Shown here one piece after another: positions 24,280-32,406 of a stretch of DNA of 64,000 bases. The stretch spans positions 62,001 to 126,000 of the forward strand of contig CALABJ010000014.1 of the NCBI GenBank assembly GCA_937885645.1, read 5' to 3'. Both the position numbers and the translations under genes were made by a program. Within the stretch, counting starts at the first letter, position 1, and the number at the start of each line of letters is the position of its first letter. The notes beneath the pieces were generated by a model. It was given only the letters and a program-made list of their open reading frames with translations. It was not told the DNA's origin and did not search any database. Source of the DNA: RGIG4097 sp937885645 (GTDB taxonomy: Bacteria > Bacillota > Clostridia > Christensenellales > CAG-917).

Positions 24280-26025
24280 CTAAATGTATCTTGCAAGGAT
24301 TTCGTAAGTGGTGGGTCCAACGGTGAGCACGGCGGTGTGGAATTCAAGGTCGGTGCCTTCAAAGGCATCGCGCAATGCTTCCATTTTGTAGTTGCCGTAG
24401 CCGTAGCTTGAATAGACTGCAGGGTTTGCAATCATATATTCATACATATAGTCACTGAAAATCAGTGAGTAGACTTCGTGGGCTGAGAGATACTCTTTTG
24501 TCCTTCCGTAGTAGTTGATTTCCATGTCTATGAGGGTGTAGAGATACATGCTTGCCTTTGTGAAAAGACTCTCTGCCTCATAGGCAAGTTTCTCTGTTTC
24601 GGTGCCCTCGTAATACTTGGTTGAATAGTGTTGCACGTATGATGCCCAACCTTCTGCATAGCCAGTGTAGCCAAGAAGAGTGCGGAGCATATTTGCACCA
24701 GATGACTTGAAGTAGGCGTGTTGAAGCATATGACCGGGAATGCCCTCGTGAGAGATGATGTCAAAGCCGACGTATCCTCCCGTGTTGCCCTCGTTGACGT
24801 AAATTGTTTCGGGAGCGGAGTTGCTGTCCACGGCAGACTTGAAGTAGGCGGCAGGATTGTAAAATTCGCTCATAGCCTCGGGCACTTTGTGGAAGGTTGC
24901 ATCGGGGATATCCTCACTCAATGCGGGGAAATCCTCGGTGTATTTGCTCTTTAAGATATTGTAATATCCTTTGAGGTCTTCCATTGACATCTTGGGTTCA
25001 AGAGTGAATCCGTCGGGTAGTTGTGCTTGAAGTGCTCTCGCCTCAGCAAGAGTTTCATTGAAGGCGGCTTTCAAATTTTCATATGCCATGTCAACGCTGT
25101 CACTGGTTGATGCGTTGTCAAGGAACAAAAGTTCATAATACGCTTTGCCCTCTTGATATGCGCTGAGAGGCTTGCTTTCTTCGGGAGCGGTTTCCGCAAG
25201 GACCGTCACTTCCTCAGAAAGTGTTTGATATGCAAATATCACTTTGTTCACCGCCAAATTTGCCTTGGAAAGATAGTCATCTCTTTGATCGCTTGTCAAA
25301 AAGCCCACATTATTAAGCTTTTCTTTGAAAAGGGTGAGCAAAAAGTGTTCTCCAGTTTCCGTGTCAATCTCTGCCATCAAATCGCATTGCACTGCAATGT
25401 CAAGATAGGTGGATTTTGAGCGACCGTATCCAGCAGGGATAAGCACTTCCTTTTCAAATCTTGCGTATTCCTTGAAAGCGGTTTCAGTTTGCTCTGCCAG
25501 TGAAATCCAGTTTTTGACATCGTTTTCTGTCTTGAAAGCCAGTTTGTCAAGATACAGCGGAATCATAACGTTCCAGCCGTTGTTGACACCGATATAGTCA
25601 CGGTTGTCAAGATAATAGAAATTGCCGTATTTTGAATAGGTGTTGAAATAGTTGACCACCGTGTCGTAGTCGCGCTTGCCGACCACCGACAACTTGTCAT
25701 AGTCGAATTGTTTGAAAGCCTCCACAATTTCGCCAAGTCCTGCCATATTCGATTCATATGTTGCCTTGTCAAAAATGGGCATGGGCAATTGTGCAGGTTG
25801 GTCAAAGAGCCCAAGCGCTTCGGGGTTTTCAAGCAAAATGTTGATGGAGAGTCCGTCTCCGACGAACATACTCACCGCCAAATCGTTCATGACTGCGATG
25901 AGGTCCGCCTCTCCTAGGAGTCCAAATCCAAACAGATTGCATCCATAAAGGGTTGTTGCGGTCATTGCAAGGAGCAAAACCACTGCCACAACCAAAATTA
26001 TTCTTTTATTCTTCATAGTTTTCAT
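24280..26025 (-). CDS. DUF885 family lipoprotein, probable zinc metallopeptidase
   Basis: About 581 residues. A lipoprotein signal (IILVVAVVLLLAMTATTLYGC) anchors it outside the cell. The DUF885 fold resembles M32/M3-type all-helical peptidases; the zinc site is visible as HEGIPGHMLQH (His-Glu...His) and the third ligand region GYAEGWASYVQHYS. The pair HExxxGH plus downstream Glu suggests an active metallopeptidase, perhaps a carboxypeptidase, though the family is largely uncharacterised. I prefer ATG 26025 to the longer frame starting at 26094, which lacks a ribosome binding site and adds a non-signal-like stretch. A peptide-trimming job alongside the Opp importer is plausible but inferred. 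Confidence 0.82.
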   Translation of the reverse strand: MKTMKNKRIILVVAVVLLLAMTATTLYGCNLFGFGLLGEADLIAVMNDLAVSMFVGDGLSINILLENPEALGLFDQPAQLPMPIFDKATYESNMAGLGEIVEAFKQFDYDKLSVVGKRDYDTVVNYFNTYSKYGNFYYLDNRDYIGVNNGWNVMIPLYLDKLAFKTENDVKNWISLAEQTETAFKEYARFEKEVLIPAGYGRSKSTYLDIAVQCDLMAEIDTETGEHFLLTLFKEKLNNVGFLTSDQRDDYLSKANLAVNKVIFAYQTLSEEVTVLAETAPEESKPLSAYQEGKAYYELLFLDNASTSDSVDMAYENLKAAFNETLAEARALQAQLPDGFTLEPKMSMEDLKGYYNILKSKYTEDFPALSEDIPDATFHKVPEAMSEFYNPAAYFKSAVDSNSAPETIYVNEGNTGGYVGFDIISHEGIPGHMLQHAYFKSSGANMLRTLLGYTGYAEGWASYVQHYSTKYYEGTETEKLAYEAESLFTKASMYLYTLIDMEINYYGRTKEYLSAHEVYSLIFSDYMYEYMIANPAVYSSYGYGNYKMEALRDAFEGTDLEFHTAVLTVGPTTYEILARYI

Positions 26026-26099
26026 AGTTTTCGTATTCCACTTATATTTTGTGCTTTGGATAAATCCCCACCAAAGCCCATTATGTTGATACACATTAT

Positions 26100-26295
26100 A
26101 TTACAACAAAGTGATGAAAAATACAAGTGCCTATGTGCGCAAACGTAGCGCGCGCAATGTGTGCGGACATAATGCGCAAGAGTGCGCGACCATGGCAGCT
26201 TGTATGCGTGGTCATCTTTTCATCAACTTTTTGCAGGTTTCAACCTCAAAATCCCCCATTTTTTCTGTTTTATCCGTCTTTCCTCTTTATTTTAT
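26100..26295. other. Divergent intergenic region with alternating purine-pyrimidine GC tracts
   Basis: Separates the minus-strand DUF885-GH31 pair from the plus-strand unknown gene. Between about 26131 and 26192 it holds GTGCGCAAACG, GCGCGCGCAATGTGTGCG and ATGCGCAAGAGTGCGCG, islands that contrast with the AT-rich surroundings. No ORF with a ribosome binding site is present. Confidence 0.5.
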
Positions 26296-26297
26296 AA

Positions 26298-26326
26298 TTG
26301 ATTTTGTGGTGAATCCTTGATATAAT
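26298..26326 (+). promoter_or_regulatory. Promoter of the 240-residue gene
   Basis: TTGATT (26298-26303), 17 bases, TATAAT (26321-26326), then AAAAGGAG 6 bases ahead of the ATG at 26345. Confidence 0.85.
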
Positions 26327-26344
26327 CAAGAAAAGGAGTTTTTT

Positions 26345-27067
26345 ATGGCATATTCTGGCGAAGGCGTAGCCGCCCTTGTAAGCATCATCGACGAGTTGCA
26401 GACAGTCAACCTTATCCTTGCCGACAAAAAGGTGAAGGAGCTTTTGAAGTGTCTTGCTTTCTATCCCGAGTTTAGGACAGTCCTCGGCCACGTCAACAAG
26501 GGTTTTGACTATCAAACCGAAAAGCGTAAAGCCCTCCAAAAGGTGGGTGAGCACAACGTGCTCCGTCTTCCTAAAAACGACAAGCAATTTGTTGCCCTCA
26601 TCATGGGTATGCTTGTTGAAATGGACGCAGGCAGTATGGACCTCCTCTCCTTCACAAGAAACTACTTCCCTGCCACCACAGGACAAGAAAGCCTTGACCT
26701 CTTTGTGTCAAAGGTGGTTGAGCCCTTCAAGTACGCCCTTGTGAATATGGTTGTCAACGGCATCAAGGAAGAGCAAGTTTTGGTTGAGCGCACAGTGGAC
26801 TTTGCCCCCTCTGGCCTTGGCGAGCAAGTGAAAAACATCCTTGTAGCAATCGTCAAAACTGTCAATGAGACAGTGCAGGACAAAAATGCTCGTGGTGAAC
26901 TTATGCTTATGCTTGAAGCATTTGCCGCCGCTCTTGACAGCCGTGACGTCTTGATGATAAAAGCACTTTGGACTGGACTGAAAAAATATCTTGGCACACT
27001 CAAAATTTGCAGTCGCGAAATTGAAAAGACTGAAGAAGTGCTGAAAATGTACCTCACTACAAAATAA
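26345..27067 (+). CDS. Uncharacterised 240-residue soluble protein
   Basis: I do not recognise this protein. It appears fully alpha-helical, with no signal peptide or membrane span; hydrophobic helices such as QFVALIMGMLVEMDAG and VKNILVAIVKTVNETV alternate with charged ones. Strong promoter, AAAAGGAG ribosome binding site, and a terminator four bases after the stop mark a single-gene transcript. Codon use is that of the core genome. The downstream sugar hydrolase begins only 39 bases later but beyond the terminator, so they may be regulated separately. Confidence 0.78.
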   Translation: MAYSGEGVAALVSIIDELQTVNLILADKKVKELLKCLAFYPEFRTVLGHVNKGFDYQTEKRKALQKVGEHNVLRLPKNDKQFVALIMGMLVEMDAGSMDLLSFTRNYFPATTGQESLDLFVSKVVEPFKYALVNMVVNGIKEEQVLVERTVDFAPSGLGEQVKNILVAIVKTVNETVQDKNARGELMLMLEAFAAALDSRDVLMIKALWTGLKKYLGTLKICSREIEKTEEVLKMYLTTK

Positions 27068-27071
27068 TTTG

Positions 27072-27096
27072 AACGCACTACAAGGTGCGTTTTTTA
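27072..27096 (+). terminator. Terminator after the 240-residue gene
   Basis: AACGCAC (27072-27078) and GTGCGTT (27085-27091), 6-base loop, then six T. It ends only 10 bases before the next ATG, so it may act as an attenuator for that gene. Confidence 0.85.
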
Positions 27097-27105
27097 TAAG
27101 GGATT

Positions 27106-28080
27106 ATGAAAAAATTTGACCTTACACTCCAACAATTTTTGGACAAAGACTTTCACCTTTATGAGGACAACCCCGTCATACGTTGCTTTGGGGTGAGCCC
27201 TGTCATCGCAGACCCCTCCGTCCTCACTCCCGACAACACCCACGACGGCAAGTGGCACCTGTTTTGTCACGGACTTCTTGGAGTGTTTCTCTTCACCAGT
27301 GATGACGGCATACACTGGACAAAAACCTCTCACGTCCTGCCCCGTGCCATGCGCCCCGACTGTGTTTATGTTGACGGCACCTATTATCTCTACTATGAGC
27401 AAACCCAGTCCCTCTTCAAAAAGGCAATATCCCTTGTGGGCGGAAAGTGGTTTTCAGAAATTTACCTCACCACCTCAAAGGACTTGATTTCTTGGACAAC
27501 CCCCACCCCTATCATCAAGGGGGATATGCCCTATATGACAAGCCGTCTTGGCACGTCGGTTTCAAACCCTCACCTCATAAAAGTCGGTGACAAATATCGT
27601 CTGTTTTTCTCTGCCGGCCTCACCTATATCACCGATTGCAGTTTCTCTGAGCCCACCCATATTTCCTACGGGGAAAGCGATAGACTTGACGGCGGTTTTG
27701 TGCCTGCCACCACACCTATCATCTCCCCCGACAAAAACAATGAGTATTTGAATTTGTGCGCCGGTTGCATCAAGGTGTATGAGCTCAACGATTGCTTCAT
27801 CGGTCTTCAAAACGGCATCTACAAAAAGGGTGGCAAATCCCACTCAACCATTATGCTTCTTGTGTCAGATGACGGCATCAACTTCACCCACAAAAAGATG
27901 TTCCTTGCCCCCACCGTCACAAAGGGCAAAAACAAAAACTGGATGAAGCAATATGTGTATGCTTGCAACCTTGTGAAGTGTGACGACAACCTTCGTCTTT
28001 ACTTCAATGCACGCAACTGCGCCGACAACGTAAGAGGCAAGGAGCACATCGGCATCTACCTCACCGACAACTTTGATTGA
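27106..28080 (+). CDS. Five-bladed beta-propeller glycosidase-like protein (GH43/GH130/GH117-type)
   Basis: A 324-residue cytoplasmic protein with the repeating blade pattern of glycoside hydrolase clans F and J or GH130: DPSVLTPDN with WHLFCHG, MRPDCVYVDGTYYLYYEQ, VSNPHLIKVGDKYRLFFSAG, LLVSDDGINFTHK and a last blade with LRLYFNARN. An early Asp (ADPSVL), a mid Asp (RPDCVYV) and a later Glu (ISYGESDR) could form the catalytic set. The family and substrate cannot be fixed without a profile search. AAGGG precedes the ATG. Its place among GH31, GH27 and an FGGY kinase suggests plant or host glycan use. Confidence 0.72.
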   Translation: MKKFDLTLQQFLDKDFHLYEDNPVIRCFGVSPVIADPSVLTPDNTHDGKWHLFCHGLLGVFLFTSDDGIHWTKTSHVLPRAMRPDCVYVDGTYYLYYEQTQSLFKKAISLVGGKWFSEIYLTTSKDLISWTTPTPIIKGDMPYMTSRLGTSVSNPHLIKVGDKYRLFFSAGLTYITDCSFSEPTHISYGESDRLDGGFVPATTPIISPDKNNEYLNLCAGCIKVYELNDCFIGLQNGIYKKGGKSHSTIMLLVSDDGINFTHKKMFLAPTVTKGKNKNWMKQYVYACNLVKCDDNLRLYFNARNCADNVRGKEHIGIYLTDNFD

Positions 28081-28120
28081 CAAAAGCGCACCTTAATCAA
28101 ACACACAACCACTAAATGAT

Positions 28121-28157
28121 AAAAACACAAAAACCGACGTTTATCCGTCGGTTTTTC
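28121..28157. terminator. Bidirectional terminator between the propeller gene and abcF
   Basis: AAACCGACG (28131-28139) and CGTCGGTTT (28146-28154) with a 6-base loop, A-rich on the left and T-rich on the right. It serves two convergent transcripts. Confidence 0.92.
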
Positions 28158-28190
28158 GTTTGTAAAGTGTTTATTTTGTTGATTCGGTTG

Positions 28191-30086
28191 TTATTCTTCA
28201 ATGGCAGACAACTTGTCAAGAAGTTCCGCCCACTCATCCATATATTGAGATTGAGTGCTGGAAAGATTGTCGATTTCACTTTGGATTTCACCCACCTTAA
28301 CGTAGTTTGAAAACACTTCGGGGGAGTTCATTTCATCGTTCAGCGCGGTCAGTTTTTCATCGATTTCTGCAATGAGAGTTTCAAGTTTTTCCGCCCTCTT
28401 TTGCATTTTGTTTCTTTCTCTTGAAGGGGAATAATATTTCTTTCCGCCCGTCTTTACACCTTCTTGCTTGACCTCTTCAACAGTTTTTTTGGTCAGCTCA
28501 TACTCACTGTAAGTCATAGGATAAAAGGTTGCCTTATCCCCTTCAAACACCAAAAGTCTGTCTGCAAGTTTTGACACAAAATATCTGTCGTGGGACACAA
28601 AAATCAAGGTGCCTTGATAGTCACCAAGCATTGTTTCAAGAGTTTCCTTTCCCACGATATCAAGGTGGTTTGTAGGCTCGTCAAGGACCAAAACGTTGGG
28701 GCGTGAATGGAGAATTTTGCACAGTGTAAGTCGCACTTTTTCTCCTCCAGACAGGGTTGACAATGACTTGAAAACGTCTTCTCCCGTAAACTGGAATGCC
28801 CCCAGTGCCCTGCGCACTTCGGTGTCACTCATAAAGGGATATTCATTTGAGAAACTTTCAAATATTGTGCTGTCGCCGGTGATTTGTGCCAGTTGTTGGT
28901 CAAAGTATCTTACGTCCGTGTTGTAGCCAAATTGATAGGTGCCGTCAAGGGCTTTCACTTTGCCCATAATTGTTTTCACAAGGGTGGATTTGCCTACTCC
29001 GTTGCCACCGATGATGCCAAGCCGTTGACCCTTTTCAAGGTTGAAAGACACCTTTGCAAGGGGTTTGTCATAGCCAATGACAAGGTTATTTACGTTCAGC
29101 ACTTGACGAGAGCTTACAACCCTAGGCTCAGTGTTTGCTCTAAAGGTGCGGGTGTCGTATCTGTCAGGAGCATCCACGATCTGCATCTTTTCAATGAGTT
29201 TGATTTTGGACTGCACCATGCTTGCCTTTGTGGCTTTATAACGGAATCTTTCAATAAGTCTTGTGAGCCTTTCAATCTCTGCTCTTTGCAGGTCGTGATC
29301 CTTCTGTTGCTTTTCATGAAGAGCACGTTTTTGCTTTTCAAAGGAGGAGTAATCCCCCTTGTAGCACCTTGTTTCACCCCACTCGATTTCATAGACCTTG
29401 TCCACGATTTTGTTGAGGAACATACGGTCGTGGGATACGATGACAAGGGCGGACTTGTAGGATTTGAGATAGTCTTCAAGCCACTCGATTGTTTCAATGT
29501 CAAGGTGGTTTGTGGGCTCGTCAAGGAGCAAAACGTCGGGCTTTGACAAGAGCATTTTGATGAAGGATATCTTTGTCCTTTGACCCCCAGAAAACTCACT
29601 GACAGGCTTCATTTCGTCCTCTTTTGTGAAGTTGAACTTGCGTATCATAGTTTCATATTCCTTCTTGTAGGTGAGTCCGCCAAGGGATATGAATCTGTCG
29701 TTCAAATTGCTGTATTCAAGGGCGATTTTTTCATCGCTATGCACCTGCATTTCTTCAACTAAGTGAGCGAGTTTCTCTTCCATTGCGATGAGATGACGGA
29801 ACACTTTGCGCACCTCGTCAATCATCAACTCGTTTTCATTGTCAAAGGGAGTTTGACGAAGATATGCAATCTCAGGACGACCACTCTTTATCACTTGCAG
29901 AGCGTTTTCACCTGTGCCTTCTTCAAGGTCAACCTCCCCCATAATAGCCTTAAGGAGTGTGGTTTTACCGCAGCCGTTTCTTCCAATGACGGCTATTTTC
30001 TCACGGTCATTTATTTCAAAATCGATGTTTTCCAGCACCATATTTCCGTCATAGGAAACCGCGCCGTTTATGATTTTGTACTGCAT
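28191..30086 (-). CDS. ABC-F family ATPase (ribosome-associated type)
   Basis: A 631-residue ABC-F protein with two ATPase domains in one chain and no membrane spans. First site: IGRNGCGKTTLL and FSGGQRTKISF with DVLLLDEPTNHLD; second site: IGGNGVGKSTLV, LSGGEKVRLTL and NVLVLDEPTNHLD. The linker (about 240-310) is rich in Lys, Arg and Glu, and the C terminus is a coiled coil. Members act on the ribosome as translation factors or antibiotic-protection proteins; this one has the general housekeeping YdiF-like layout, and there is no attenuator-type leader that would point to antibiotic resistance. Confidence 0.93.
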   Translation of the reverse strand: MQYKIINGAVSYDGNMVLENIDFEINDREKIAVIGRNGCGKTTLLKAIMGEVDLEEGTGENALQVIKSGRPEIAYLRQTPFDNENELMIDEVRKVFRHLIAMEEKLAHLVEEMQVHSDEKIALEYSNLNDRFISLGGLTYKKEYETMIRKFNFTKEDEMKPVSEFSGGQRTKISFIKMLLSKPDVLLLDEPTNHLDIETIEWLEDYLKSYKSALVIVSHDRMFLNKIVDKVYEIEWGETRCYKGDYSSFEKQKRALHEKQQKDHDLQRAEIERLTRLIERFRYKATKASMVQSKIKLIEKMQIVDAPDRYDTRTFRANTEPRVVSSRQVLNVNNLVIGYDKPLAKVSFNLEKGQRLGIIGGNGVGKSTLVKTIMGKVKALDGTYQFGYNTDVRYFDQQLAQITGDSTIFESFSNEYPFMSDTEVRRALGAFQFTGEDVFKSLSTLSGGEKVRLTLCKILHSRPNVLVLDEPTNHLDIVGKETLETMLGDYQGTLIFVSHDRYFVSKLADRLLVFEGDKATFYPMTYSEYELTKKTVEEVKQEGVKTGGKKYYSPSRERNKMQKRAEKLETLIAEIDEKLTALNDEMNSPEVFSNYVKVGEIQSEIDNLSSTQSQYMDEWAELLDKLSAIEE

Positions 30087-30111
30087 ACCACTCCTGAATT
30101 CTATCTCTCTT

Positions 30112-30142
30112 CAAAAATACACCTATGAGAAACTCATAGGTG
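30112..30142 (-). terminator. Terminator of the four-helix-bundle gene
   Basis: CACCTATGAG (30120-30129) and CTCATAGGTG (30133-30142) form a perfect 10-bp stem with a 3-base loop, followed on the minus strand by TATTTTTGA. It starts 12 bases after the stop of the gene at 30155. Confidence 0.9.
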
Positions 30143-30154
30143 AAATGGTTTTAT

Positions 30155-30499
30155 TTATATCTTTTCCTTCAACGTTGTCACTGACGACACCAACATACGA
30201 CGGAGTTCGCCGCAGTCGTGTAAGAGTTTCTTTGCCTGTGTTTCTTCAACCAGTTTTGCTTTTACAAATAATTCCAACCAATATTCTGTTTCATAACACT
30301 CTTTAAGAGCAATTTGCAATTTTGAAGCAAAATCAGCACTGCTTTGAGCATAGTTCGCCTCTCTAATATTTGCACCGATACTGGTGGCAGAGCGCTCGAA
30401 TTGATTTTTAAGAGCGTAATGTCCCGTAATACTATCGGTAAATTCTAGGGAATTAACTGCAAATATCATTGACAGCTCTACAAGTTTGTTTTCTTTCAT
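30155..30499 (-). CDS. Four-helix-bundle protein, 23S rRNA intervening-sequence (IVP/S23) family
   Basis: About 114 residues, all helical. The family pattern is clear: ALKNQFERSATSIGANIREA followed by FASKLQIALKECYETEYWLEL. These proteins were first seen encoded in intervening sequences of 23S rRNA genes and share a fold with the Avd accessory protein of diversity-generating retroelements; many stand alone and their role is unknown. ATG 30499 with AAAGGAAA upstream is preferred to an in-frame start at 30565 that would lie within the hairpin array. The gene is directly preceded by eight hairpins (30519-30714) and followed by its own terminator, so the two form one compact unit downstream of guaA. 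Confidence 0.88.
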   Translation of the reverse strand: MKENKLVELSMIFAVNSLEFTDSITGHYALKNQFERSATSIGANIREANYAQSSADFASKLQIALKECYETEYWLELFVKAKLVEETQAKKLLHDCGELRRMLVSSVTTLKEKI

Positions 30500-30518
30500 A
30501 AGTGTTTCCTTTAATGAA

Positions 30519-30714
30519 ATCCAGAAATACTTCTGGATGAAATCACTTCGTGATGAAATCCACATCTGTGGATGAAATCGAAAACTCCGTTTTCGGTGAA
30601 ATTAAATCCACAATCGCAAAGCGATTTCATCCTTGCCCCGCAAGGATTTCATCTACACCGCAGATTTATCCCACACAACGTGTGGATTTAATTGCATTTA
30701 CCGCGGGTAAATGC
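30519..30714. repeat. Array of eight short hairpins joined by GAA/TTC linkers
   Basis: Successive perfect stems fill almost every base: 30519-30538 (ATCCAGAA/TTCTGGAT), 30542-30554 (ATCAC/GTGAT), 30558-30573 (ATCCACA/TGTGGAT), 30579-30595 (CGAAAAC/GTTTTCG), 30612-30626 (AATCGC/GCGATT), 30629-30647 (ATCCTTGC/GCAAGGAT), 30671-30685 (CCACAC/GTGTGG) and 30694-30714 (GCATTTACC/GGTAAATGC). Stems differ in sequence but most begin ATC and end GAT, separated by GAA in the first half and TTC in the second. In addition ATTAAATCCACA (30601-30612) is the perfect inverse complement of 30681-30692, enclosing the inner hairpins. The array fills the space from the guaA stop to the leader of the four-helix-bundle gene. 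Confidence 0.92.
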
Positions 30715-32244
30715 CTATTCCCATTCAATTGTCGCAGGAGGTTTGCCGGTGATGTCGTAGACGATTCTGCCGACACCCTTCACTTCGTTGACTATGCGGG
30801 AAGTGATCTTGTCAAGGACGTCATAAGGGATATGTGCGTATTCACAAGTCATAAAGTCTGTGGTGTGGATTGCACGAAGTGCAACAACGTAGCCGTATGT
30901 TCTGCCGTCACCCTTGACACCAACTGAGCGCATACTGGTGAGGACAGCAAAATATTGGTCGAATTTGAGACCTGCGTTTTTCAGTTCCTCTCTATATATA
31001 TAGTCTGCGTCACGAAGGATATCAAGACGGTCCTTTGTCAGTTCGCCGATACATCTCACGCCAAGGCCGGGGCCTGGGAAAGGTTGACGAGATACGTATT
31101 CCTCGGGGAGTCCAAGTAGGACACCAAGTTCTCTCACTTCGTCTTTGAACAATGTGCGGAGAGGCTCAACAAGGCCTACAAACTTGGTTTCTTTGGGGAG
31201 TCCGCCCACGTTGTGGTGACTCTTGATCACTGCGCCACTGGCGTGTCCGCTTTCAACGACGTCGGGATAGATTGTGCCTTGTGCAAGGAAACTGCCTTCA
31301 TATTCTGCACTTTCTTCTTCAAATACACGGACGAATTCCTCACCGATTATCATTCGTTTTTGTTCGGGGTCGGTGACGCCTTTGAGCCTGTCAAGGAATC
31401 TCTTTTCTGCATTGACGTGGACGAATTTCAGGTGTTTGCCTCTGAATGCAGCCTCAACCTCTTCTGGTTCGTGTTTTCTCATCATACCATGGTCAACGAA
31501 GATGCAAGTCACTTGGTCGGGGATTGCACGCTCCAAAATTGCTGCGGTGACTGAACTGTCAACACCACCGCTAAGGCCAAGCACTACGTGCTTGTCGCCA
31601 ACTTGCTCACGGATTCTTTGAACTTCTTTGTCAATGAAATCACCGATTGTGTAGTCACCAACTGCGCCACAAACCTCGTAGAGGAAGTTGCGGATGACGT
31701 CAAGTCCGCTTTCAGAGAGGTCTGCTTCGGGGTGATATTGCACTGCATAGAGTTTTCTTTCAGGGCATTCCATTGAAGCAACGGGGCAATTTTTTGTGTG
31801 ACCTGTCACCACAAATCCTTCGGGGATGCGCTTGACGAAATCGGTGTGATTCATAAGGGTGTTTGTGGTCGAGCTGATGCCCTTATAAAGCAAGGAGTTT
31901 GTGTCAACGGTGGTCTTTGTCTTGCCGTACTCACTGATTGCGCAGGGTGAAACCTCGCCACCAAGGGTATGTGCCATAAATTGCATGCCGTAGCAAATGC
32001 CGAGGACGGGCACGCCAAGGTCAAAGAGTGCTTTGTCTGCGTGGAGAGAGTCTTCCTTATATACACTGTGAGGACCACCCGTCAAGATAATGCCAATGGG
32101 GTTTTCCTTTTGGATACGCTCGATGGGGGTGTCGCCGGACATAATGACACTCATAACTTTGAGTGCACGGACTTTTCTTGCGATGAGCTCTTTATACTGA
32201 CCGCCGAAATCAAGGACAATAATTTTTTGTACGTCGTGATTCAT
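30715..32244 (-). CDS. guaA: GMP synthase (glutamine-hydrolysing)
   Basis: A 509-residue enzyme that aminates XMP to GMP using glutamine and ATP. The N-terminal class I glutamine amidotransferase has GICYGMQ (nucleophile Cys) and the His/Glu pair in YHPEADLSE; the ATP pyrophosphatase domain has VVLGLSGGVDSSVTAAIL; the dimerisation domain ends with the canonical KPPATIEWE. The residues after YHPE are ADLSESG where most homologues have VxHTxxG, a small local variant. It has its own promoter with an overlapping palindrome. I looked for a purine riboswitch in the short leader and saw none. Confidence 0.97.
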   Translation of the reverse strand: MNHDVQKIIVLDFGGQYKELIARKVRALKVMSVIMSGDTPIERIQKENPIGIILTGGPHSVYKEDSLHADKALFDLGVPVLGICYGMQFMAHTLGGEVSPCAISEYGKTKTTVDTNSLLYKGISSTTNTLMNHTDFVKRIPEGFVVTGHTKNCPVASMECPERKLYAVQYHPEADLSESGLDVIRNFLYEVCGAVGDYTIGDFIDKEVQRIREQVGDKHVVLGLSGGVDSSVTAAILERAIPDQVTCIFVDHGMMRKHEPEEVEAAFRGKHLKFVHVNAEKRFLDRLKGVTDPEQKRMIIGEEFVRVFEEESAEYEGSFLAQGTIYPDVVESGHASGAVIKSHHNVGGLPKETKFVGLVEPLRTLFKDEVRELGVLLGLPEEYVSRQPFPGPGLGVRCIGELTKDRLDILRDADYIYREELKNAGLKFDQYFAVLTSMRSVGVKGDGRTYGYVVALRAIHTTDFMTCEYAHIPYDVLDKITSRIVNEVKGVGRIVYDITGKPPATIEWE

Positions 32245-32262
32245 AGTAAACTCCTGAAAATG

Positions 32263-32299
32263 ATAGCATTATTATAATGCTATGACTGAAAAATGTCAA
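32263..32299 (-). promoter_or_regulatory. guaA promoter with operator-like palindrome
   Basis: TTGACA (32294-32299) and TATAAT (32271-32276) on the minus strand, 17 bases apart. The inverted repeat ATAGCATTA / TAATGCTAT (32263-32271, 32275-32283) covers the -10 element, a position typical for repression. Confidence 0.85.
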
Positions 32300-32327
32300 C
32301 GATTGCTTTTTTATATTAATATATTCA

Positions 32328-32359
32328 TTGAAAAAATAAATTCCCACAAGTTGTGGGAA
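32328..32359 (-). terminator. Terminator of the FGGY kinase gene
   Basis: TTCCCACA (32341-32348) and TGTGGGAA (32352-32359) with a 3-base loop, followed on the minus strand by TTTATTTTTTC. A second small stem AAAGGC/GCCTTT lies just before it (32370-32386). Confidence 0.85.
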
Positions 32360-32406
32360 TTTACTCTCAAAAGGCAAACCGCCTTTGTTTTTGGTGTTCT
32401 AATGGG

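Noticed and set aside
30519..30714. CRISPR-like array
   Set aside because: Units are unequal self-complementary stems and not identical direct repeats with unique spacers, and no cas gene is present.
32245..32300. Purine riboswitch before guaA
   Set aside because: The leader from the predicted start to the ATG is only about 20-30 bases and holds no three-way junction.
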